Assembly: GCA_030685025.1 (NCBI GenBank) | Contig: JAUXWC010000013.1 | Span: 1 to 38,465 of the forward strand | DNA: 38,465 bases | DNA from: Rhodoferax sp. | Lineage (GTDB): Bacteria; Pseudomonadota; Gammaproteobacteria; Burkholderiales; Burkholderiaceae_C | Direction of reading: 5' to 3' | Shown here: piece after piece, positions 7,530-15,143 of the stretch | Layout of the letters: the number at the start of each line of letters is the position of its first letter | How positions within the stretch are numbered: position 1 is the first letter of the stretch | Program-made: the position numbers and the translations under genes | The notes under the pieces: model-generated | Database searches by the model: none | The model's input: the letters and a program-made list of their open reading frames with translations, nothing else | What the model was told of the DNA's origin: nothing

Positions 7530-7724
7530 TCAACAGGCATGGTTGTTTTTCACCGGATCGGCAGGACCAATGGGGAAGTGTTCTTTCTCGTACGCCTCGA
7601 TCAGCGTGACAAGAATTTCCATCTCGTCTGCTTCAGGTGTTCCGTCATCGGCCTGGAACACCAGTTCCAGCCGTTGGAACGCGGCGTGCAAGCCCTTGGT
7701 ACTTCGGATCGGCTGAATATTCAT
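7530..7724 (-). pseudogene. higA: HigA-type antitoxin, N-terminal half only (copy 2)
   Basis: From ATG 7724 this copy has the normal HigA N-terminus (MNIQPIRSTKGLHAAFQRLE) and the GTPEADEMEILVTLIEAYE core, then breaks after PIGPADPV and stops at 7530 after a short unrelated tail. The helix-turn-helix is absent. It is the mirror image of copy 1, which has the DNA-binding domain but a frameshifted start. The break falls at about 7552, next to the promoter region of the DUF1778 gene. Confidence 0.8.
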
Positions 7725-7742
7725 TGACGGGCTCCACGTTGA
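7552..7742. repeat. Direct repeat, higBA segment copy 2
   Basis: This is the second, same-orientation copy of the higBA segment at 5721-5912. Homology begins at about 7552 (GGATCGGCAGGACCAATGGG shared from 7555) and extends through the higA start into the higB tail. Recombination between the copies would delete 1.8 kb, including the HTH-PIN pair, and rebuild a full-length higA. Confidence 0.8.
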
Positions 7743-7846
7743 TTCGGCCTCGGCGGGCATGTTTGCCACATCGCTTGGGTGGCGGCTACTGTGATCGGCC
7801 ATCGTACTATCATCATCCTGTTCGTTCCCCAACGCTCGCCAAACCC

Positions 7847-8656
7847 ATGCCATCCGACACTTTGCCGCCGCTGCTCGAATTGAGAAACGTGACGTTTGCG
7901 TATGCCGAGCGTCCCGTTCTAAACGGGCTATCGCTGCACATTCCGCGTGGCAAGGTCACCGCGTTGATTGGTCCGATGGGGGGCGGCAAGACCACCACCT
8001 TGCGGGTGATGGGGGGCCAGTTGCGCGCGGGCTCGGGCCAGACGCTGTTTGATGGCCAGGACATCACGCCCATGGATCAGACGCAGATCTTCGCGGTGCG
8101 CCGGCGCATGGGCATGTTGTTTCAGTTTGGCGCCCTGTTCGCCGACCTGAGTGTGTTTGAGAACGTCGCCTTTCCCTTGCGCGAGCACACCGACCTGTCC
8201 GAACCCCTGATCCGTGACATCGTGTTGATGAAGCTCAATGCGGTGGGGCTGCGCAACGCGCGCGACTTGATGCCCAGCGAAGTGTCGGGCGGCATGGCGC
8301 GACGCATCGCCATGGCACGGGCGATTGCCTTGGACCCCGAGCTGGTGATGTACGATGAGCCGTTCTCGGGTCTCGATCCGATATCGCTGCATACTGCAGC
8401 GCGCCTGATTCGTGAGCTTAACGATGCGATGAAGCTGACCAGCATTTTTGTGTCGCACGAGCTGACCCAAACGCTGGAGATCGCCGATGAAGTGATCATT
8501 CTGGACCAGGGCAAGGTTGCGTTTCAGGGCTCGGCGAATGAAGCCCGCGCGAGCACGGACCCCTTGGTCTTCCAATACATTCACGAACGCCCGGATGGGC
8601 CAGTGAGGTTTCACTACCCGGCTATCGACCTGAAGGAAGATTTTGCAGTTACTTAG
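7847..8656 (+). CDS. mlaF: ABC transporter ATP-binding protein, MlaF-like
   Basis: A 269-residue ATPase of the Mla phospholipid-transport type, which powers lipid exchange between inner and outer membranes. Walker A is GPMGGGKTT (42-50), the signature is VSGGMARR (146-153) and Walker B is ELVMYDEP (165-172). The GGMARR form of the signature is typical of MlaF rather than of amino-acid or drug transporters. ATG 7847 gives the normal length. It is not followed by mlaE, mlaD, mlaC or mlaB, as in usual mla operons; instead the next gene overlaps it and encodes a peptidase. Its permease partner must lie elsewhere, or it serves a different system. Confidence 0.85.
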   Translation: MPSDTLPPLLELRNVTFAYAERPVLNGLSLHIPRGKVTALIGPMGGGKTTTLRVMGGQLRAGSGQTLFDGQDITPMDQTQIFAVRRRMGMLFQFGALFADLSVFENVAFPLREHTDLSEPLIRDIVLMKLNAVGLRNARDLMPSEVSGGMARRIAMARAIALDPELVMYDEPFSGLDPISLHTAARLIRELNDAMKLTSIFVSHELTQTLEIADEVIILDQGKVAFQGSANEARASTDPLVFQYIHERPDGPVRFHYPAIDLKEDFAVT

Positions 8657-10100
8657 CCTGTGTCGCCTGAGCAAGTTGCTCGGGCCCGTTGTCACCTTGG
8701 CCAGCGCTTGCGTGCTGGCACAACCGGTCGCGCCCAGCCCGCCCAACCGCCCCAACCCAACGATCCAGTCGATCATGGCGCGCATCGAGCCTGCCATGAT
8801 CGAGCGCTACATCGGCAAGTTGGTGTCCTTCGGCACCCGTCATACGCTGTCGGACACCACGTCTGCCACGCGCGGCATCGGCGCGGCGCGGCGCTGGATC
8901 AAGGCCGAGTTGGAGCAATGCGCCGCCCAAAGCAATGGCCGCATGGCGGTGGCGTTCGATGAGCATGTGCGCCCGGCCAGCGCCCGCATCCCCCAAGCCG
9001 TGCAAGTGGTCAACGTGGTGGCCACACTCAAGGGTTGGGCGCAGCCCGAGCGGGTGATCGTGGTCAGCGGCCACTACGATTCGCGCGCCAGCGACGTGAT
9101 GGACGCCACCATCGACGCCCCGGGCGCCAATGACGACGCGTCGGGCTCGGCGGCGGTGCTGGCGATGGCCTGTGCCTTTGCGCCGCACAGCTTTCCCGCC
9201 ACGTTGGTGTTCATGAACGTCGCTGGCGAAGAGCAGGGGCTGCTGGGCGCCGACCATTTTGCCGAAACGGCGCGCCAGCAAAACCGCAACATCATCGCCA
9301 TGGTCACCAACGACATCATCGGCTCACCGGTGGGCGACCAGGGCCAACGCGATGACCAGCAGGTGCGCCTGTTCGCGGATGGTTTTTCGCCGCTGCTCAA
9401 GCTGTTTCTGGACGCGCAAAAGGCCCCGGTCAATCCCGACGTGGCCAAGGCGAGCAGCGTGGCGGCGCAGGCGACGCGCCAGGCGCTGGAGATCATCGCC
9501 CGCAGCGGGGGCGATGACGACACCGCCACCAGTCAGCTTGGCCGTTATCTCAAGGACGCCGCCGAGCGTCACCTGCCTGGTTTCACGGTAAAGCTGATCG
9601 CCCGGCGCGACCGTTTCCTGCGCGGTGGCGATCACCTGCCGTTTCTGGAGCGCGGCTATGCGGCCGTGCGCTTTACCGAGCCGTTCGAGAATTTTGCCCA
9701 CCAGCACCAAAACGTGCGCACCGAAGGCGGCGTGCAGTTCGGCGACCTGCCGCAGTTTGTTGACCCTGCCTATGTGGCGCGCGTGGCCCGTGTCAATGCC
9801 GCCGGTCTGGCCAGCTTGGCCTTGGCGCCGGCGGCGCCGCTGGAAGTGGGTATTGAAGTCACAGAGCTTACCAACGACACCCGGTTGCGCTGGAAGGCGC
9901 CGACGGTTGAGAAGCCCGGCGGCTACCGCATCGTCTGGCGCGAGCCGGGTGCGCCGACCTGGCAATTCGGTCGAGACGTTGGCGACGTCACTGCCTTCAC
10001 CCTCAAGGACGTCTCCAAGGACAATTTTGTGTTTGCCGTGGCTGCGGTCAGCGCCACGGGCGAGGCCAGTCTGCCGGTGTTTGCGCAACCGGTGCGCTGA
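8643..10100 (+). CDS. Secreted M28-family zinc aminopeptidase with C-terminal fibronectin III-like domain
   Basis: From TTG 8643 the protein has 485 residues and overlaps mlaF by 14 bp. Residues 12-26 form a hydrophobic signal segment ending CVLAQP. The di-zinc M28 site is visible: H144 (SGHYDSR), D164 (GANDDASG), E196/E197 (AGEEQGLLG), D224 (TNDIIG) and a later histidine in GGDHLPF. The last 85 residues (TRLRWKAPTVEKPGGYRIVW and onward) look like a fibronectin type III domain. It would act in the periplasm or outside the cell on peptide N-termini. A later start inside the ORF would lose the signal segment. Confidence 0.87.
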   Translation: MQLLSLCRLSKLLGPVVTLASACVLAQPVAPSPPNRPNPTIQSIMARIEPAMIERYIGKLVSFGTRHTLSDTTSATRGIGAARRWIKAELEQCAAQSNGRMAVAFDEHVRPASARIPQAVQVVNVVATLKGWAQPERVIVVSGHYDSRASDVMDATIDAPGANDDASGSAAVLAMACAFAPHSFPATLVFMNVAGEEQGLLGADHFAETARQQNRNIIAMVTNDIIGSPVGDQGQRDDQQVRLFADGFSPLLKLFLDAQKAPVNPDVAKASSVAAQATRQALEIIARSGGDDDTATSQLGRYLKDAAERHLPGFTVKLIARRDRFLRGGDHLPFLERGYAAVRFTEPFENFAHQHQNVRTEGGVQFGDLPQFVDPAYVARVARVNAAGLASLALAPAAPLEVGIEVTELTNDTRLRWKAPTVEKPGGYRIVWREPGAPTWQFGRDVGDVTAFTLKDVSKDNFVFAVAAVSATGEASLPVFAQPVR

Positions 10101-10142
10101 GCCCGCCCCATCGGTCGTCAAGGTCCACGCCAAGGGCCAGCA

Positions 10143-12314
10143 TCAACGCGCCACAACGCCCGGCTCGGGCTTTAAGCGCGAGAAACCCGACAGAACTTGT
10201 TGAGCCAGGCGGGTGCTGGACTGGATCAGGTTGAGCTGGTCGGCCAGGATGTTCGCCGCCTCAAGCTGGAACACGTCTTTGGCCGCTTTGCCGGCTTTCT
10301 CCGCGGCCAATTCGGCGGCGAGCGTGCGTTCATTGCCTTGCAGGCCATCGTCCTGCAGGTTCTCTTTGGCTGGCTTGGCGCCGCCTGCCGCGCCGGCTTG
10401 TCGCGACGCTTCGCGGCCCTTCAGTTTGGCCTCGCGCGCATCGCGTTCCTTTCGGCGTTCCACTTCATTGAGCGAGGTGCTCTTCTTGCTCTTTTGCTGA
10501 AGGAACTCACCAATATCCTCTTTCAGAAAGCGAAACTCCGGGTCCTTGGCAATGCGCTGTTCGTGCTTGAGTTGCAGCATCGGCAGGATGTCCGTCAAGT
10601 CACCCAAGGGCTGATAGTTGGCCGACTTGATCTGACCCCAGGGCAGCGCGTTGTCGAAGCCGGCTTCGCCGCTGTCCGCATCCAGGAAGGTCGGCAACTG
10701 GATGTCGGGTGTCACGCCGCGCAGTTGGGTGGTGCCGCCGTTGACCCGGTAGAACTGGGCGACCGTCATTCTGACGTCCCCAAACTTCGGTTTGTCGCTG
10801 CGTGCCATGGCGTCCAGGTTGACGATGGTTTGCACGGTGCCTTTGCCAAAACTGGACTCGCCAATGATGAGGGCGCGGCCATAGTCCTGCATGGCCGCCG
10901 CGAAGATCTCCGAGGCCGAGGCCGAGCCACGGTTGATCAGCACGCCGAGTTGCCCGTCCCAGGCCACGGTGGCGTTACCGTTGCCCTCGACACGGATGGT
11001 CCCGCGTGCGTCACGCTGCTGCACCACCGGGCCGCTGCCGATGAACAGGTTGGTCAGCTCGATCGCTTCGTTGAGCGAACCGCCGCCGTTGTTGCGCAAA
11101 TCGATCAGCACGCTGTCGACCCGGTCTTTTTTCAACTCCGCCAGCAGGCGGGCAACGTCACGGGTTGCGCTCTTGAACGCCTGGTCGCCTTTTGCCCTGG
11201 CCTCGAAATCCTGGTAGAAGGTGGGCAGTGCGATGACGCCGATGCGCTGCGTGCGCTGCGCGTCCTTCACCTCGATGATCGACTTCTTGGCGGCTTGTTG
11301 TTCGAGCGTGATCTTCTTGCGAACCAGCGTCACCACCTGGAGCGGGGCGTCGGGGCTGGCATCGGCGGGCAAGATGTTGAGTTTGACTACCGAGTCTTCG
11401 GTGCCCCGAATCAGCCGCACCACATCGTCCAGCCGCCAGCCCAGAACATCCGTCGGCGCGGGGTCCGCGGCCTGCGCCACGCCAACGATGCGGTCGCCCA
11501 CCTTGAGCTTGCCGGAGCGCGCCGCCGGACCACCTGGCACCAGTTCGCGGATCACCGCCGTGTCGTCTCGTTCTTGCAGGACCGCGCCGATACCGACCAG
11601 CGACAGCCTCATCGAGATATCAAAGTCCTCGGTGGCCTTGGGACCGAGGTAATTGGTGTGCGGTTCGATCGACATGGCGTAGGCGTTCATGAAGAGCTGA
11701 AAAACGTCCTCGCTCTTGAGTTTCTTCAAGTTGGCCAAGGCATAGTCGTAGCGCTTTTCCAGCGTGGCCCGGATCGCCTTGTCGTCCTTGCCCGCCAGTT
11801 TCAGGCGCAGCCAGTCGTTTTTGACACGCCGGCGCCACAAATCCTGGATGTCGCTCTCGGATTGGGCCCAGGGCGCGTCCGTTCGCAGGTACGGGTAGCT
11901 TTCCTGCTTGCTGAAGTCGAAACTCTGGGCCAGCAGTCCGCGCGCATGGACCAGACGCTCGCGCAGCCGCTGCTGGTAGAGATTGAACATGGCGAACGGG
12001 GCGGTCAAGTTGCGGTCTTTGATGGCGTCATCGAGCTTGTCGCGCGCGTGCGCGAACTGATCGATGTCGGCCTGCGTGAACAGCACCTTCTCCGAGTCCA
12101 GCGATTTCAGGTAGCGATCGAAGATCTTCTGCGACATGGCGTCATCCAGTGCCCTGGGGCTGTAGTGAAAGCGCGTCAAAAGATCGGCGGTCATGCTGGC
12201 GGCTTGAATTTGCGCCAACGCAGGCTCCAGCGCAACGGGTGCGGACGACTCCGGCGTGGCAGCAAACGCCGCCGCACTGACGGCCAACGCTATCCATAAC
12301 AAGGTCTTTTTCAT
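10143..12314 (-). CDS. prc: Carboxy-terminal processing protease Prc/Tsp (S41)
   Basis: A 723-residue periplasmic protease that degrades tagged or misfolded proteins and cell-wall enzymes. ATG 12314 is chosen because it begins a clear signal peptide (MKKTLLWIALAVSAAAFAA); an ORF extension to 12386 adds a non-signal leader. A PDZ domain (VIRELVPGGPAARSGKLKVG) precedes the S41 core, with the catalytic serine in NRGSASASEIFAAAMQDYG and the lysine in SSFGKGTVQTIV. The C-terminal 150 residues are the charged Tsp-specific extension. Length and motifs are normal. It is transcribed divergently from creA and convergent with the M28 gene. Confidence 0.95.
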   Translation of the reverse strand: MKKTLLWIALAVSAAAFAATPESSAPVALEPALAQIQAASMTADLLTRFHYSPRALDDAMSQKIFDRYLKSLDSEKVLFTQADIDQFAHARDKLDDAIKDRNLTAPFAMFNLYQQRLRERLVHARGLLAQSFDFSKQESYPYLRTDAPWAQSESDIQDLWRRRVKNDWLRLKLAGKDDKAIRATLEKRYDYALANLKKLKSEDVFQLFMNAYAMSIEPHTNYLGPKATEDFDISMRLSLVGIGAVLQERDDTAVIRELVPGGPAARSGKLKVGDRIVGVAQAADPAPTDVLGWRLDDVVRLIRGTEDSVVKLNILPADASPDAPLQVVTLVRKKITLEQQAAKKSIIEVKDAQRTQRIGVIALPTFYQDFEARAKGDQAFKSATRDVARLLAELKKDRVDSVLIDLRNNGGGSLNEAIELTNLFIGSGPVVQQRDARGTIRVEGNGNATVAWDGQLGVLINRGSASASEIFAAAMQDYGRALIIGESSFGKGTVQTIVNLDAMARSDKPKFGDVRMTVAQFYRVNGGTTQLRGVTPDIQLPTFLDADSGEAGFDNALPWGQIKSANYQPLGDLTDILPMLQLKHEQRIAKDPEFRFLKEDIGEFLQQKSKKSTSLNEVERRKERDAREAKLKGREASRQAGAAGGAKPAKENLQDDGLQGNERTLAAELAAEKAGKAAKDVFQLEAANILADQLNLIQSSTRLAQQVLSGFSRLKPEPGVVAR

Positions 12315-12482
12315 CGCAGGTGTCCAGTGGTGATCCAGCAGACAGGCGTCTGGCTGCATGGCATGTATATCGACGGAATTATCCACAGTGCCAGACGCCG
12401 ATACCGCGCCCGCGTCCCCAATCTGGTTTCGATACCATTGTGACCACCAAGTTCCACCGGCCGTCCCATTGAAAGAATTCTG

Positions 12483-12950
12483 ATGAAAACGCTTCTCACC
12501 CTCCTTGCCATTCTGTCGGCTTCACTGGGCGCAAGCGCCGAAACCGTTGGCGATGTCAGCACCACGTTCAAACTGTTGAGCCCGAATGACAAGATCGTGG
12601 TCGACGTGTTTGATGACCCCGCCGTGGAGGGGGTCGCATGCTACCTGTCACATGCCAAGACCGGCGGCTACAAAGGCGCGCTGGGCCTGGCGGAAGACAC
12701 CTCCGACGCCTCGGTGGCCTGCCGGCAGGTCGGTCCGATCGCCTTCAAGGGCAAGATCGCCACGCAAGAGGAAGTGTTCAATGCCCGTTCATCGTTCCTG
12801 TTCAAACACGTGCGCGTGGTGCGGATGGTCGACGCCAAGCGCAACACGCTGGTGTACCTGGTGTATTCGGACAAGCTGATTGACGGTAGCCCGAAGAACA
12901 GTGTCACCGCCGTGCCGGTTCCGGCAAGCCAGCCGATACCGCTGAAATAG
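12483..12950 (+). CDS. creA: CreA-family periplasmic protein
   Basis: A 155-residue protein with a signal peptide (MKTLLTLLAILSASLGASA) and the conserved CreA body: DKIVVDVFDDPAVEGVACYL, then QVGPIAFKGKI and FKHVRVVRMVD. Two cysteines (VACYL and VACRQ) are conserved in the family and may pair in the periplasm. The molecular role of CreA is not established. It is divergent from prc and lies upstream of the methionine sulfoxide reductase gene in the same direction, with a 92-bp gap. Confidence 0.93.
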   Translation: MKTLLTLLAILSASLGASAETVGDVSTTFKLLSPNDKIVVDVFDDPAVEGVACYLSHAKTGGYKGALGLAEDTSDASVACRQVGPIAFKGKIATQEEVFNARSSFLFKHVRVVRMVDAKRNTLVYLVYSDKLIDGSPKNSVTAVPVPASQPIPLK

Positions 12951-13042
12951 GCCGGCTGATCACTCTCTAATTGGATGCCTGTGAAAGATTTCGTGGCATG
13001 GCCCGACCAAGCCTGCATCAGCCACCCACGGAGAAATCAACC

Positions 13043-13870
13043 ATGACCCGACGCTACCTGTTTGCCTTGTTCGGGGCCTTCTGCCTGGCGCATTACGCCG
13101 GCGCAGCACCCGCTGGCGCCGGTGGTGCCGCCAAAGGCATCGAACCTCTGCGCCTGTCCGACGCCGAGTGGCGCAAGCGCCTCACGCCCTCCCAGTACGA
13201 GGTGCTGCGCAAGGAGGGCACTGAACCGACCGGCCGCAGATGGAAGGCTCTGGGCCTCATCGTGCTCGCCGGTTTGACTGCCCAGGCCATCGCCCAAATC
13301 AAACCAGCCGGGCCGGCCATGGCGGCACCCACCACCGCGACTGCCAAGGCCACCTTTGCCGGCGGCTGCTTTTGGTGTGTCGAGTCCGACTTCGACAAGA
13401 TTTCCGGAGTGATCTCGACAACTTCGGGCTACGTCGGGGGCAAGACCGTCAACCCAACTTACGAGCAAGTATCGAGCCACGCCACTGGGCACGCCGAGGC
13501 GGTCGAGGTGGTGTTCGACCCGGCCAAGGTCAGTTATGAGCGGCTGGTCGAGTACTTCTGGCACACGATTGACCCGACCGTGAAGGACCAGCAGTTTTGC
13601 GACCACGGCTCGCCCTACCGCACCGCCATTTTTGCCCACGACGCCCAGCAGTTGAAGATTGCCCAGGCCTCGCGCGCGGCGTTGGAGAAGAGCAAGCCGT
13701 TCAAGGAGGCGGTGGTCACCGAGATCGTGCTGGCAACCGCCTTTTATCCGGCCGAGGATTACCACCAGGACTACTACAAGAAGAATCCCGTCCGATACAA
13801 GTATTACCGCACCAGTTGTGGCCGCGAGGCACGCCTGCAGCAGTTGTGGGGCGACAAAGCGGGGCATTGA
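13043..13870 (+). CDS. msrA: Peptide methionine sulfoxide reductase MsrA with an MsrB-derived N-terminal remnant
   Basis: Residues 102-275 are a complete MsrA: catalytic GGCFWC (C109, C112), GYVGGKTVNPTYEQVSSHAT, and a resolving cysteine C259 near the C-terminus. It would repair methionine-S-sulfoxide in exported proteins. The first 62 residues do not belong to MsrA: an export signal (1-22), then LRLSDAEWRKRLTPSQYEVL and RKEGTEP, the start of an MsrB domain. This breaks off before any MsrB catalytic region, and residues 67-85 are a second hydrophobic, signal-like segment (ALGLIVLAGLTAQAIAQ). The simplest reading is an in-frame deletion that joined the 5' end of msrB to a neighbouring msrA. 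ATG 13043 has GGAGAAA upstream. The fusion may hold the enzyme at the membrane. Confidence 0.9.
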   Translation: MTRRYLFALFGAFCLAHYAGAAPAGAGGAAKGIEPLRLSDAEWRKRLTPSQYEVLRKEGTEPTGRRWKALGLIVLAGLTAQAIAQIKPAGPAMAAPTTATAKATFAGGCFWCVESDFDKISGVISTTSGYVGGKTVNPTYEQVSSHATGHAEAVEVVFDPAKVSYERLVEYFWHTIDPTVKDQQFCDHGSPYRTAIFAHDAQQLKIAQASRAALEKSKPFKEAVVTEIVLATAFYPAEDYHQDYYKKNPVRYKYYRTSCGREARLQQLWGDKAGH

Positions 13871-13942
13871 GCGCGCCTGGGCGCTGGCGCCACGCCCTTG
13901 TAAGCGTGAGGACGCTGCTTTGCGGGTAAAGTGACGCTCCTT

Positions 13943-14503
13943 ATGAGCACACCTCGCCCGGCCATCCAGGTTGCAGTCGTCATGCGCAAGGAGCGCGTGC
14001 CGGGTGCCGCCGCCCGCTGGCAAACCTGGCGCTGGGTGTTGGACGAGGTGGTGGCGCATCAGACAAGCTTTGGCGATGCGCCGCGCCGATTGCGCCAGAG
14101 TGAAGATGGCGAGCGCTGGCTGTACCCCGGTTTCACGGTTGAACTGTTCACCGACGATGTGGACGGCTACCTACTCAACCTCACCACCGACAAGCCCTGC
14201 TGGTTCGTGTTGTGGCGCATGGAGGAAGAAGCCAGCCTGGCTGACGAACCGCTGGCCCGCCCCGTGGCGGTGAGCCTGAGTTATGTGGATGCCGGGCGCT
14301 GGCTGGATGCGCAGGAAACGGTGGAGCAGGTGGCGGCGCCGGCCGAGGTGTTGGGCTGGCTGAGCGCCTTTGTTGACCAGCACCATGTGGCCGAGGTCAA
14401 ACGGCGCAAGCGGCCCGAGAGTTTTCGCTCGCTGAGCGATCGCTTCGGCAACCCGGCCTCGGTCAGCACGACCAAGGGCAAGCCGGGGGGGCCACATGGC
14501 TGA
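13943..14503 (+). CDS. DUF3305 protein, formate dehydrogenase-associated
   Basis: A 186-residue protein with the DUF3305 pattern: IQVAVVMRKERVPGAAARWQ, WRWVLDEVV, then LYPGFTVELFTDDVDGYLLN and FVLWRMEEEA. GTG 13931 is an alternative start. No catalytic motif is visible. In betaproteobacteria this family sits at the head of formate dehydrogenase accessory clusters, and that is the order here: DUF3305, DUF3306, polyferredoxin, TorD-like chaperone, with overlapping genes. A role in assembling or maturing a formate dehydrogenase is inferred from context only. Confidence 0.8.
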   Translation: MSTPRPAIQVAVVMRKERVPGAAARWQTWRWVLDEVVAHQTSFGDAPRRLRQSEDGERWLYPGFTVELFTDDVDGYLLNLTTDKPCWFVLWRMEEEASLADEPLARPVAVSLSYVDAGRWLDAQETVEQVAAPAEVLGWLSAFVDQHHVAEVKRRKRPESFRSLSDRFGNPASVSTTKGKPGGPHG

Positions 14504-15143
14504 GAGTTTCCTGGGCCGCTGGTCCGAGCGCAAGCGTGCGGTCGCGGCGGGCCAGTCGGTGCCAGAGCCCGCATTCAAGGCCGCGCCCGAGCCCGTGCCC
14601 GCGTCGCCATCAGTTCATCCGCTGGTTGACCCCCTGCAGCCGGTCGCTACCACCGCCCCGCCAGAACCCGCACCAGCGCCACCCACGCTGGAGGATGCCC
14701 AGGCCCTCACGCCCCAGTCCGACTTCAAGCCCTTTGTGGCTTCGCACGTGTCGCCCGAGGTCAAGAACGCGGCCATGAAGAAGCTCTTTGCCGACCCGCA
14801 TTTCAATGTGATGGACCGCCTGGACATCTACATCGACGATTATTCCCAACCCGATCCGCTGCCTGAATCAATGTTGCGCCAGATGGCCAGCGCGCATTTC
14901 CTGGGGCTGTTCGACGACCCGCCGCAGGCCCAGACTGAAGAGCAAAATGTGCCTGTAGGCGTTTCCCAGTCTGATCAGGCTGCTCTTGAAACTGTAGCTA
15001 CTGAAGCGGATCGGCGGCCCACACCCGATCAAGCGCTGCCCGACCCATCCACCCCGCCGGACCCCGACCATGCCGACCCTGATCTGCGATTGCAACCAAA
15101 CCATGCCACTGGACCCCAAGAGCCTGGGGGCGGCACTCAATGA
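14496..15143 (+). CDS. DUF3306 protein, formate dehydrogenase-associated
   Basis: A 215-residue protein starting with the DUF3306 hallmark FLGRWSERKRAV. A proline-rich linker (25-65) is followed by a conserved block (FKPFVASHVSPEVKNAAMKK to MDRLDIYIDDYSQPDP) and a low-complexity tail. It overlaps DUF3305 by 8 bp and the ferredoxin gene by 74 bp. The tail is unusually long and includes a stretch (about 14940-15005) that may derive from a dispersed repeat. Function unknown; the cluster suggests formate dehydrogenase maturation. Confidence 0.8.
   Translation: MAESFLGRWSERKRAVAAGQSVPEPAFKAAPEPVPASPSVHPLVDPLQPVATTAPPEPAPAPPTLEDAQALTPQSDFKPFVASHVSPEVKNAAMKKLFADPHFNVMDRLDIYIDDYSQPDPLPESMLRQMASAHFLGLFDDPPQAQTEEQNVPVGVSQSDQAALETVATEADRRPTPDQALPDPSTPPDPDHADPDLRLQPNHATGPQEPGGGTQ

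Noticed and set aside
10197-12299. A 700-codon forward open frame opposite prc
   Set aside because: The reverse frame has the full Prc signal peptide, PDZ and catalytic motifs; the forward frame has no recognisable domain.
12315-12386. A longer start for Prc at 12386
   Set aside because: The extra 24 residues come before a textbook signal peptide starting at ATG 12314, so the extension would block export.
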